DNA from: Acanthosepion lycidas
Lineage: Eukaryota > Mollusca > Cephalopoda > Sepiida > Sepiidae
Assembly (NCBI GenBank): GCA_963932145.1
Contig: OZ010574.1
Coordinates: 77,765,643 to 77,829,642 of the forward strand
Reading direction: 5' to 3'
Length of the DNA: 64,000 nucleotides
The position numbers were made by a program, and so were the translations under genes. Positions 54,460 to 63,740 of this stretch are shown in pieces. The first letter of the stretch is position 1; each line of letters begins with the position of its first letter. Under the pieces are notes generated by a model that made no database searches, was not told where the DNA came from, and saw nothing but the letters and a program-made list of their open reading frames with translations.

Positions 54460-54640
54460 ATTGGCTTCTGCAGCGCAACCAGTAAGACTTTCTTAATCTC
54501 AGACGAGCTACCAAGAATACAAGATGCATTTTCTAATCTCGTTAGGGATTAATTCCTTATTGGTATAATCCTGTTACTTAGTTAACGGTCGTGGATTGTA
54601 AAAACGATCTGATTGTTGCGATAAAAAATCTTTGAATTCA
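54460..54640 (+). repeat. SINE family 3, second copy, degraded
   Basis: The tRNA-like head is decayed, but TTAACGGTCGTGGATTGTAA and AACGATCTGATTGTTGCGAT repeat the body of the copy 400 bp upstream. Confidence 0.7.
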
Positions 54641-54799
54641 ATGATGAATGGTCTCCATCTTTTTTTATTTTTTCTTAACAGCAATCAATGAACCAATCAA
54701 CAGTCGGGATCAACAGTCGGGATCGTAGGGTCATTATAAAATCCATGATCCTTTCATTAACTGCATAGTAGTATATGCTTCACTAGGGCTACATACGGT

Positions 54800-55000
54800 T
54801 TTGAATTCAGAGTTGTCCTCCGAGACTGGTTGCCACTCAAAGCTGAAGAATCTAGTCCATCCTGCTATTTAAACACATAATTGGGGTATTTTTGGATTCA
54901 TACCTTTCCCAAGAAGCGTGGGGCGCGAAAATGAATGTAACGAAACTCGGCTCTCTGATTTCTCGTTCGAAGCCGCTATTACACGACTCGCCGCATATCG
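54800..55000 (-). repeat. tRNA-derived SINE, family 1
   Basis: Minus-strand copy: CCATCCTGCTATTTAAACAC, GGATTCATACCTTTCCCAAG, ATGAATGTAACGAAACTCGG and CTCTGATTTCTCGTTCG are in the family order. Confidence 0.78.
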
Positions 55001-55533
55001 CAACATCTTAACAACAATTCAACCATTAATGTATACAATGTTACATCTGAAAGAGTTGCCGGAAAAAAACACAAATGGGTATAAGCAGATGGTCATGCTC
55101 GGAAACGAGTAACCATACTGAAGATGAGAAGTCACTCTGATTTGTACTATGCTTTCAAGTTGAAACAGCTCTGATGACAGAAGTTGCTTCTTTATTCCGG
55201 TTTCGCATTTGTAGGACACACAATGAGGAACGAATTAACTATAATAGCAAATTAGTCTATAAAACAATCTCTCTAACAATCCAGCTACAGTATGTACCCA
55301 AGATATCAACGCAACTTAAAATAGTTTGGCACAAGGCCACAAAACACACTACAGTAGCGTATGACCCTGAGAGACAAGCTTACTAACTATATTACTAGAC
55401 GTCTATTTTGTTTTCTTATCTCCAATAGCACACCTCATCCGAGGGGAGTATATTCAAAGGGGATAGTACCGAAACACACACATATATATTTATATGCATG
55501 CTTCATTAAAAACGACAGACAAGGTACTACGGT
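55001..55533. other. No gene seen
   Basis: Mixed sequence with short frames on both strands; the CTGATGA at 55173 has no hammerhead partner. Confidence 0.4.
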
Positions 55534-55732
55534 TAAGCTTTTTATTTAATTTTTCTTGTGTTCTAACAAGAGCTTTCTTTTCTGGACAAAGGGTGTGTAA
55601 GAACTGTCCAAATGTTTTATATTTCCGAGCGCTTTCGGCTATACCTTTAGCCATTATCAAGGATGATTCGATTTTTTAGCTTAATTGAGTGTGTGCGTTC
55701 TGTGTATGTCTTAGTGTGTGGTAGGGATGTTT
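55534..55732 (-). mobile_element. Penelope-like element 3' untranslated region
   Basis: Minus strand, downstream of the GIY-YIG stop. CTTGATAATGGCTAAAGG, then TATAGCCGAAAGCGCTCGG is a 5-bp stem (GGCTA/TAGCC) followed by GAAA, like stem II plus the core of a hammerhead, with CTTGATAA in place of CTGATGA. TTTGTCCAGAAAAGAAAGC and AACACAAGAAAAATTAAAT end it. The same words recur at 62575-63000 in both orientations. Confidence 0.65.
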
Positions 55733-56731
55733 TTAATTTCCGAATACGGTTAGCACATTGTGGCTTTGTTCATAGTTAATATTGTTAAGAGTTGGCTTTT
55801 TCTTTTTTATTATTAAAGCCTCCATTATTTTTAGTCTTTTTTTGCAGGTAGAATCAATTAATATATTTGTGTTTTCTACTAGTATGTTTCTAATGGAGTC
55901 AGGTAAGTTTCTGTGTGTGTTTAAATGGATTCTAATGGAGCTTTGATAAGATAGGTGTAACGTAAGACGTCTGGATAAGCATGTGTTTGTGTAACCAATG
56001 TAATTATTTATGAGTCCGGTTTGATCAGGAACACAGTTTCTTTAAGGGGCATTTGAACTCATAGATAATGTTCGTTCTTTGTAATTTTGACTTAGCTGGT
56101 GTGTTGTTATTTTTGAGGATAAGGTTGGCTGTCTTAAATTTATTATAATAGATAATAAATTTGATTTTTTATTCGGATCAACTGGAGTATTATATTTCTT
56201 TATAATATGCCTTAGAGAAGATTCGTTTTGTTTGTAATTAATGTGCATTTGGTTTTTGTAATAAATGTGTATGTGATTTTTTGCTGTGTGTTCGCTATCG
56301 TTATTACTTGCTTTGGGGAGAAATAGTCTAATTTGGTGGTCTATAAGGTGGTTAGGGAAGCCGTTGTTGATTAGTGTTTGCTTAACGTTATTAAGTTCTT
56401 TGAGGAAGAGTAGTCGAGAGGATGAGTTCTGGTGTGCTCTATTTAGAAAGTTTTTTATTACTGCTATTTTGTACCTAAGTGGACATTCGCTTTTGAAGTT
56501 AAGGTGGCACGAGTTTTTGCTGGTGGCTTTTTTGTATAATGATGTAATGAAAGTGTTATTGATGTATTCAACGAGGACATCTAAGAATGGAAGTTTGTTT
56601 TTTTTGGCTAAGTTCATAGGTAAAGTTAAGGACGGAGTTTTTCTCAAATGTGTTCTTAAGTGTCTCTATTTCTTTAATGTTATTAGCTAAAATAAAAATA
56701 TCGTCTACGTAGCGAATATTTACGGTTTACG

Positions 56732-56735
<4 letters not shown>
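55733..56735 (-). pseudogene. Penelope-like element: RT end and GIY-YIG endonuclease
   Basis: Minus strand, from 56735 down. NIRYVDDIFILANN (56665-56720) carries the RT catalytic YVDD. After a frameshift in an A run near 56607 the frame runs KNKLPFLDVLVEYI (about 56575), FITSLYKKATSKN, PLRYKIAVIKNFLNRAH and INNGFPNHLI, the RT thumb region of Penelope-like elements (56042-56647, 201 codons). Another shift near 56035 leads into YEF.CPL, then NNYIGYTNTCLSRRLTLH (GIY-YIG core, about 55950-56010) and KIMEALIIKKKKPTLN, which supplies the catalytic Glu and closing strand, to a stop at 55733. The 5' part of RT is cut at the TA run at 56736. Two frameshifts make it a pseudogene. Confidence 0.92.

Positions 56736-56772
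<37 letters not shown>
56736..56772. repeat. TA microsatellite at the Penelope truncation
   Basis: (TA)n run exactly where the RT frame stops matching. Confidence 0.95.
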
Positions 56773-56774
<2 letters not shown>

Positions 56775-56839
56775 CATATACTGTTTTCTATACTTATGAT
56801 AAAGTTAAATTTATAACTTAGACACGATAAGCAATACTA

Positions 56840-58030
56840 GCTAATACTAAAGTGAAACAATTATAACAATATACTGAATTAAAAGTTGTATGATAGCTAC
56901 AAGATTCTATTAGACATAATAAGAGATTAAGAACAATAACTAATAATGATGAATCCATCCATATAATGATTATCAATATGTATTTATTTATATATTTTCG
57001 GCGCCTTTAGTTATATATTTCCTGTCCCACCTATAGAGGGAAGTGTGGCAAATCAACTTAAGCTAGTAAATTTATGAGTAATTATTTCCTTTAGTCATTT
57101 TACTAATTTATACAAATAAAATATTTATCTGCCTTTAGACAAAATTAGTTACCGAGCAAAATGAACCATTTAATTAATCAGTTCCTTTACTCCTCCGTTT
57201 CTACAGTCTTATTTGTTCTAGCCTGTCATGTACGGCACTCAGCTACCCTTTGTCTCTTAAGTGATCATTTTACTTCAACTTTCTCTTCGATTAGGCTTTG
57301 TCATCACCGTCTTTGTCGTTCTGTTGCAAATCTTTTCCCTCTGAGAGATTCACTGTTATATTAAACACATAACATTTTTAATATAAAAAAAATATTGAGC
57401 AAAAAGCAATTTATATAATACCAGGAGTAATCATAGATATCATTTAATATCTAAAAAATATAAACGGAATAGATAAATTAAACTGTTCATTAATTTCTAT
57501 GTTAGTTGTGAATTCTTTATCTCCGTTTCATTGAATCTCAATACACATTGTTTGAAGACTTCATTGCATTTCACTATTAGAACTTTCTAACAATTGTGTA
57601 TTTTTTATGGTACCAGGAAAATGGCGCAATATGAACAATAGACTGCAATAAAAATGGTGTGATGAATAGAAAATTAATTCTTACCGTAGATCTTATTAGG
57701 CACAATAAGATATTAACAATAATAACTAATAATAAAATAGAACAATTATAACAATACACTGTAATAAAAGTTATGCGATGAATAGAAAATTCGTTCTTAC
57801 TGTAGATCTTATTAGGCAACAATAAATAATAATAAAATAGAATACTTGAAACAATATACTGTAATAAAAGTTGCATGGCAGATGGAAGTTGTGTTCTCAC
57901 CGTGGATCTTATTAGGCACAATAAGAAATTAACAACATTAAGTAATAATAAAATATAACAATTATAACAGTAAATTCTATTAAAATCCATGTGATTGATA
58001 GAAAATTTATTCTTGCATAGATCTTTGCAA
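56840..58030. repeat. Diverged repeats of about 115 bp
   Basis: A unit with GATGAATAGAAAATT, TTCTTACCGTAGATC, TTATTAGGCACAATAAGA, ACTAATAATAAAATAGAAC and AATACACTGTAATAAAAGTT has clear copies starting near 57661, 57777, 57878 and 57992, with spacings of 116, 101 and 114 bp. An older copy lies at 56850-56945. A minus-strand 182-codon frame across them (57577-58125) is a by-product of composition, being rich in Ile, Leu and Tyr without a motif. Confidence 0.8.
57161..57364 (+). other. Unassigned open frame between repeats
   Basis: GC-richer 200 bp reading CHVRHSATLCLLSDHFTST and onward, rich in Cys, His, Ser and Leu. It may be a LINE scrap in another frame. Not recognised. Confidence 0.2.
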
Positions 58031-58125
58031 CACCAGGATTTTCCTTTTATCACTGAATCGATAACGTTCACCCTTTTACTTAAATCAAAAACTTTACAGC
58101 TTCTATTCTGAATTGCCAGCATCAA

Positions 58126-59044
58126 TAATCTTGCACGTTGGAAAAATTACTAAATGAAATTATGAATTATTTATTTCTGAGTTACACCACAGATAACAGT
58201 GGGACCCGAAACCGTAAATAAGATGGGGTACAATAAACCGTCCTTAACTTCTTCTCTGCCAAAGATTTATATAAACAAATATATGAGTACTGTTCATTGA
58301 TTGCTATTTTTCAATACGGTTTTCAAATGGTAGCTACTTTGTGTTATTTTGTATTACTTTCAACCACACAAACACGTTTGAAGTCATCAAGGGAATAAGC
58401 GTGGGTGTCCAAGTTCTAAATATTTCAATACCGGTTTGATTGTTATTAAGAAACCTAGGTGCGAAATTCTTGGAATACATGACAGTAAATTTTTGGACTG
58501 AAAATCTTGCGGTGCGTGGGGGGAGAATTTCTTCGGTTTGCAGTTATTGTTGAAATAAATTGGTCACCAATAATAAATAAGTATATAAAACACAACGAAA
58601 ACGAATATTTCTCTACAATGATCACAGAAAAAAAAAGAGAAAACAATTTCGATCGCTGTTGTTATTTAAACCTGGCGTCATTATTTCTGATTTTACATCC
58701 ATTATATTGTTCAGTGGCAGAAATAGCGGCATATTTTTCGTCAGGTTCAAATGTTTGAGTCCCGACTAGAAAGCAGTTATTTTGAAGACATGCAGGCCTT
58801 CATATGATAAAGATCAGCATTGCGCAATGTTCCTAATTCTGTTCCTTTTTTTTAACTTTATTCCATGCTAAGCCAAGATCCATAAGTATAAATAAGAAAT
58901 AAAAGATTAGGTGTATCGCTGCGGAGCAATAGTTAATAATCTAGTTGTCCAGATTTTTACAACAATTTGCAAATACGTGTTGTATGAAGCTAAATTCAAA
59001 ATAAGACCAACAAGTCTTCACATCGTGAAATCAACCGACCACTT
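58126..59044. other. No gene seen
   Basis: AT-rich sequence with a short frame and its antisense (58455-58758) that I regard as chance. Confidence 0.4.
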
Positions 59045-59335
59045 AGAGAGGTTTCAAACAAGGAGGAGGCTTATACTTAACATCAGGAAGAGATAGCTGA
59101 AGTTTCTGAGGCACAAAATGAGCAAGGAGGGCCTGGAGAATCTAATACTCACGGGTCGAATAGAGAGAAAGAGAGACAAGGGAAAACGTGTGACATACCT
59201 GGAGGTGGATGACAGAACGTGGTCTGGGGGAGGAAGCAGAGGGAAGGAACTTGTTGAGAGCTGCAAAGGATAGAGGGAAGTGGAGAGCCATGAACGCTTA
59301 CGTCCTGAAAGGACATGGCACAAAAGAAGACAGTC
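59045..59335 (+). pseudogene. LINE family B C-terminus (RTE-like)
   Basis: Plus strand: RRRLILNIRKR, stop, LKFLRHKMSKEGLENLILTG (about 59095-59155), RIERKRDKGKRVTYL (59157-59200), then a GLGEEAEG..LLRAAKDRGKWRAM block and AYVLKGHGT to the end near 59325. Three frames are needed. It is the best-preserved tail of this family in the window. Confidence 0.87.
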
Positions 59336-59374
59336 TTGATTGGCGTCGAGGTCTTATCTATTTACAGTTGAGTT

Positions 59375-59640
59375 CGCTTGATGTAACCATATTGTTTTAT
59401 GCTAATAGTTTCTTTATTAGCACTTATGACTTCCGGCTCCCTACTTCCTGTTAACTTCAATCTTCAAAAATTTAAATGCAATGCCAATCGCTGTCTACTG
59501 TCCTCCTGATTACTCTTCCTTTGTTCTCGATACTTAGTAATGTTTGTTTTCTAATTCTTCCACATCGAGTAAGTGATATTATTATCTTGCTTGTGATGAA
59601 CTGAGCATACAGTTAAATAAATGATAAAATTACATCCAGG
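59375..59640 (+). pseudogene. LINE family A 3' end, short copy
   Basis: FYANSFFISTYDFRLPTSC with its neighbours matches the end of the RT tail; AATCTTCAAAAATTTAAATGC then continues, and the UTR has AGTAAGTGATATTATTATCTTGC. The tail ends in AAATAAATGATAAAA near 59630. It lies directly downstream of the family B tail. Confidence 0.72.
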
Positions 59641-59834
59641 TTCTTACAACATCTCACCTTGCCTGGCATATTTTCTATTATCATAATTACAAAAGTGATA
59701 AAGAAAAAGAAAATAAATCGGCTAAACTGTATCCAAAACGCATATTTAAAAATGAATTTTAAAATTAAAAATTTCAGCGTCCCCTCCTCTTCGTGCGGAA
59801 GGGTAATCATATCAACATAAATATCACTTTAGTC

Positions 59835-59899
59835 CAATGAATTCCTAAAGCACGAAACGCGTTGCCCGAAAATGTTTTCCGTTTTTTCAAAGATTTTCC

Positions 59900-59905
<6 letters not shown>
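59835..59905. mobile_element. Penelope-type terminus fragment
   Basis: CTTTAG at 59827-59832 can pair with CTAAAG at 59844-59849; CACGAAACGCGTTGCCCG follows at 59850-59867, then AAAATGTTTTCCGTTTTTTC. The order is the same as at 3375-3410 and 53811-53855. It ends at an AC/TA microsatellite. Confidence 0.4.
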
Positions 59906-59971
<66 letters not shown>

Positions 59972-60000
59972 TATATATATATATATACATACATATATGT
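59902..60000. repeat. AC and TA microsatellites
   Basis: (AC)n at 59902-59932 followed by (TA)n and TACA-type runs to about 60000. Confidence 0.95.
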
Positions 60001-60065
60001 ATCCTTGTGCAGGTATGCAGAAAATAGAAAAGAACACGTTGGGTGCATAATCCGGGGTTCCTTAG

Positions 60066-60150
60066 TATTTTTGTTTTTATTTTTTTTTTTATTTTTTTAT
60101 TTTTTTTTTTTTTAAAGAAAAAAAAAACAAAAATAAAAAAACAAACCGAA
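60066..60150. repeat. Poly-T/poly-A inverted tract
   Basis: A T-rich tract with single G and A interruptions (60068-60112) is followed after TTTAAAG by a complementary A-rich tract (60116-60146). Together they form a long AT hairpin. Confidence 0.85.
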
Positions 60151-60639
60151 ATTCAATGCAAAGCGATCTGTATATTAAACACCCACTTAAATAAACAAAT
60201 AAATAAATAGATAATCAGATAGACAAGAATAAAAGACAATTCTCCAGACACAGAACGAGTGTAGGCGCGCCATAAAAATATCCTTCACTGGGAACCAACT
60301 AAAGGATGACCGTAAACATTAGCCTTGAAATAGATACCCTACCCAACCTTAGCAAAACCTCTCAGAGGATGATGAATCTACTGATAAGAATTAACTCCCT
60401 GACCACTTAAAGAAGGAAAATAGTATAGCCACTCCCACAATAACAAATTCTGTAAAAATACACGTAAACCGAGAGATAGCTTATTCCTAAAATTTCGCTT
60501 GAAGATGAAACGTGACTCAACACCTCAATCCAACTTAATTTTATTAATTATTTGGATGATTTCGGCTCACGTTTTTGAAACATGAGAACTCTTATGTAGC
60601 GAAGGAATCATATTTTTAAACAAAAAATATTATTATATT

Positions 60640-60679
<40 letters not shown>

Positions 60680-61429
60680 AAAATCCTGAAAAGTAGTTGC
60701 ACATAATTTTTAATACAAAGGTGAAAGAAATAAAATAATATATATTTATTTTACAAGGTTGTCAAAATTTTAGATTGTTCTTATTTTCGTGCGTCAAAGT
60801 TCATGTTCATTGACAAAGGTTATGGACCGCAACAGTATATTTGCATAAAGGAAAAACAGTAATAATCAGTTGCTACTGATAAGATTTCAATGAAGGTATA
60901 TTATAAAAACTAAAAAAAATATTTTTGCGGAAAATTGTGCTGTCAAGTTTTTGGAAGTATACAATTTTTCCAGTCTACATATTAGTAATAAACGAAATTA
61001 TAGTTTACACCAACCGGTTTCAAGCAGTAATTGTTACTATATAATATATTTCCATATAAAAAAAGAAAAGCGGTAGACGCATGATTAACAAACATTTTGT
61101 TTGAAAAGAGCTTTACATGAAAGGCTTAGTTGTGACTAATGAACAAATTCTTCCTATATAAATATATAAATTCTTCGCCGTGTAGCAATGTTAGTCTTGT
61201 CCCGCATTTGTAATTTCAAACGTCGCTAGATAGCGCCTGTTTGTGCATTTGTATCAGTCCAAGATTAAACGATCAATGACACAGATTTGTTGAATTTGTA
61301 TAAAAATTATACACAGCTGTATGACATATGTGAGAAATATAAAACGTAACTGAAGCTAAGGACTTTTTTCACTATTCCCATTTTTTTCTTTCTTCTTTCA
61401 TGCACAGTATGTAGGCAGGATCAAATCTC
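60151..61429. other. No gene; short TA run
   Basis: (TA)n at 60642-60676. The remainder is AT-rich DNA without a recognised frame or repeat. Confidence 0.45.
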
Positions 61430-61790
61430 AAAATCACTTCTTATCCTTCGTATCTCTTAACAATGTTTGTCATTTTTCTATCCCCCACCCTGAACCTGAA
61501 GTACATTTACACAAACTTGTTAGACAGGTTACTCGCTGTTTCCCTCTGGCTGTCTTTCCTTCAATATGACTTGTGAATGTCAAATTCTCCAAGCCATCAT
61601 CGCTTATTATGTGTCACAGAAATTTCAACTGTCTCTTTCTCATTCTTATTATAAGCGTGCTTTTTGTTTCCATTGCTCACAAAAAACAACCTTCTGTAGA
61701 ATCATATCTCTGTTGCCTCAAGTTTCCATTTGTGAAGACATTGTCCAATATTCATTGCTATGCAGATTGACATTACATAGCAATTAGGTT
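61430..61790 (-). pseudogene. LINE family B C-terminus (RTE-like)
   Basis: Minus strand, from 61790: AMNIGQCLHK (the YGCESWT block) and KLEATE, then YNKNEKETVEIS or RMRKRQLKFL in the next frame. The segment GLENLTFTSHIEGKTARGKQ (about 61545-61600) and RVTCLTSLCKC follow. The order matches the copies at 52440 and 59045. Several stops and shifts. Confidence 0.8.
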
Positions 61791-61799
61791 CTGGGTATA

Positions 61800-61930
61800 A
61801 CGATTAAACTACATCCAGCAGTAAGGCATCTGATCGGGAGATTGGAGGTTTTGAGAAGCGTGGAATACTTCTTAATTGTTGTTGTACCCACGTTCACCCG
61901 GAGTGGTAGGATCTGTTAGGGTCTCTGTTA
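61800..61930 (+). repeat. tRNA-like SINE fragment
   Basis: GTAAGGCATCTGATCGGGAGATTGGAGG and TTTTGAGAAGCG resemble the D-arm to B-box span of a tRNA-derived SINE; the B box is decayed (GGTTTTGAGAAG for GGTTCGANTCC). Confidence 0.45.
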
Positions 61931-62574
61931 TTGGCAAATAGTAAGCCGCCAAACAAAAACAAAATACTATGAAAGTATAAAAAGACGTTTTATAGTAAAA
62001 AATACCAGCAATACATGACTGACAATACATTTTTAAAGCAAAATGACCAACAATACATTTTATACATTATAAAATTGGGTTCAAATTATTTAGATTTCCG
62101 CATTAAATAAACCCATTGCGGTTGATAAGCTGCTAAACAAAATCAACCAACCAACGTAGCAATTTGTCACAATCCATGTTTCCTAATACTTTGCTTAACT
62201 TTAGGAAGTCATTTTTCGTTATTTTAATGCGCCTTTGGGTGTTGGTGTCACAAGGAAACTGATCTTAAAATATTTGCTTACAGAAAGACTTTTTTCTGAG
62301 CAGTCAACATTGTAAACAAACAATGAACACCATTTACTTCAGTATTACTAGTAGTAATTGTAACAATATATTTCAGTCCAAAAGATTTTTTTATATTAAC
62401 TATTGTTGCTCTATTTTTAATATTGAGCATTTTGTTTACAAAAAAGCTGCTCGCCTTCAAAACGAGTTAAGCATCAATAATTTATTAGACTAAGTAGGTG
62501 TTTCGTTAAGCCTGTTATTATATATGTATATGTATGTATATATATGTGTGTGTGTGTGTGTGATTAAAATGACC
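61931..62574. other. No gene seen; short GT run
   Basis: TATATGTATATG and GTGTGT runs are at 62520-62562. AAACAAAATCAACCAACCAAC near 62140 resembles SINE tails. No coding feature. Confidence 0.4.
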
Positions 62575-62690
62575 TACAAGTTACTTTTATTAAATATTTT
62601 CTTGTGTACAAATAAGAGATTTCTTTTCGGGCGAAATTGTTTAAAGAGATTTCTTTGAGTGCGAAGAAATTGTCCAAATACTAACTTCGA
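62575..62690 (-). mobile_element. Penelope-like 3' terminus, inverted partner
   Basis: CTTTTATTAAATATTTTCTTGTG and AAGAGATTTCTTTTCGGGCGAA match the plus-strand text at 55537-55590, so this is a minus-strand Penelope end. It is followed directly by a plus-strand end. Confidence 0.6.
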
Positions 62691-63010
62691 TACGGGACAT
62701 ACACGTTGAAAACACAAATACACGTCTCTAATTGAAAAAGAAATGTTTAAAATTTAATAGAAGCTTTTTTTTTTTAAAATCAGAAGTTTATAATGTACTG
62801 GCCGTATTCGGGAATTTAAAATGTGTTTATCTTTCAACAACTGACACACAAAGAAAATCATTGAAAATAGTTAATAGATTAGTAAACAGTGCTCGGAAGG
62901 AACAATAATTTGGGCAATTTCTAAACGAACTAAGTCTCAACAAAAGAAATTTCTTGTTTGCACACAAGAAAACACAAAACAAAATCAACGAATTAGTCAT
63001 CTTTTAATGG
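62690..63010 (+). pseudogene. Penelope-like element, last GIY-YIG residues and 3' end
   Basis: Plus strand: RDIHVENTNTRL aligns with IRNILVENTNILI of the copy at 55733; a LKKKCLKFNRS block follows. After an in-frame T run comes YNVLAVFGN, matching HNVLTVFGN (about 62793-62818). The downstream AGTGCTCGGAAGGAACAATAATTT and AAATTTCTTGTTTGCACACAAG agree with the 3' untranslated words of the other copy. Only the last 45 or so codons remain. Confidence 0.7.
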
Positions 63011-63058
63011 AACATGTTTTAGAGAATCAATGTTGCCCAACTGCGCAATTCTCGCCCG

Positions 63059-63060
<2 letters not shown>

Positions 63061-63110
<50 letters not shown>
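63061..63110. repeat. CT and TA microsatellites
   Basis: (CT)n at 63059-63073 and (TA)n at 63074-63110, ending exactly at the left end of a mariner MITE. Confidence 0.95.
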
Positions 63111-63114
<4 letters not shown>

Positions 63115-63165
63115 TGGTGCAAAAATAATGTCGTTTTATCACATATGTTACATATTTTGCACCAA

Positions 63166-63172
<7 letters not shown>
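63111..63172. mobile_element. Mariner-type MITE, degraded
   Basis: AGGTTGGTGCAAAAATAATG at the left end and ATTTTGCACCA at the right end are the mirrored ends. The left end has lost TT and the right end stops before CCTAA, running into (TA)n. Confidence 0.78.

Positions 63173-63230
<58 letters not shown>
63171..63230. repeat. TA microsatellite
   Basis: (TA)n after the MITE, continuing the run at 63074-63110. Confidence 0.97.
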
Positions 63231-63233
<3 letters not shown>

Positions 63234-63259
63234 TGTGTCCTTGTGTGTGTGTTGAATTA

Positions 63260-63605
63260 TTTTCCACGCTACATCCCTATTCTCACAGACGAAACATCGC
63301 AAGCCTCTCGCTGCTCTATCGCTGCTCTATCGCTGTTTCCTATGGTAAGAGTTTAGATGACCTACACTTCTTAGTTCTACCACCTTCACGGCTAAGACCC
63401 GCCAAGTTACGCACATTATAGCTAATCTTCCTCATTCCCTTCCTATTCCTTTGGTGACATCTAATTTTCACTCGAGCAGCTTCTTCCCAAGAGCTCCTGC
63501 ATGTGGAACCGACTCCCAAGAGGATACTTCTCCGATAACTATAATTTTAACCTGTTCAATTAAGTTCTGCCTCATACTCTGCAACCTTCTACCTCGAGTG
63601 GCTAC
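63260..63605 (+). pseudogene. LINE RT C-terminal tail
   Basis: HRRNIASLSLLYRC (63290-63330) is the SHRRNVASLSLLYRY block, followed by FLVLPPSRLRPAKLRTL. In other frames FFPRAP and WNRLPRGYFSDNYNFNLF (about 63495-63560) give the last conserved part. The frame is lost between. It resembles the family seen at 41225-42200 more than the family A 3' ends. Confidence 0.75.
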
Positions 63606-63637
63606 GGGGCCTTGTTCATGAGAATACCATTGTAAAA

Positions 63638-63639
<2 letters not shown>

Positions 63640-63682
<43 letters not shown>
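63640..63682. repeat. TA microsatellite
   Basis: (TA)n directly before the perfect hairpin. Confidence 0.95.
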
Positions 63683-63686
<4 letters not shown>

Positions 63687-63740
63687 AACCTAGAGAGCCA
63701 GACAAACCTTGATAGGTTTGTCTGGCTCTCTAGGTTTAAC
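63683..63740. repeat. Perfect 27-bp hairpin with 4-nt loop
   Basis: GTTAAACCTAGAGAGCCAGA and seven more bases (63683-63709) are followed by TGAT and then the exact reverse complement (63714-63740). There are no mismatches and no coding content. A small foldback element, a microRNA-like precursor or an assembly artefact are all possible. Confidence 0.95.

Noticed and set aside
55168-55185. Second hammerhead at CTGATGA
   Set aside because: No stem II partner or GAAA box follows at a usable distance, and flanking bases do not form stem I.
57577-58125. 182-codon minus-strand frame that could be a membrane protein
   Set aside because: It spans the 115-bp repeats; hydrophobic residues follow from AT-rich codons and repeat across units.
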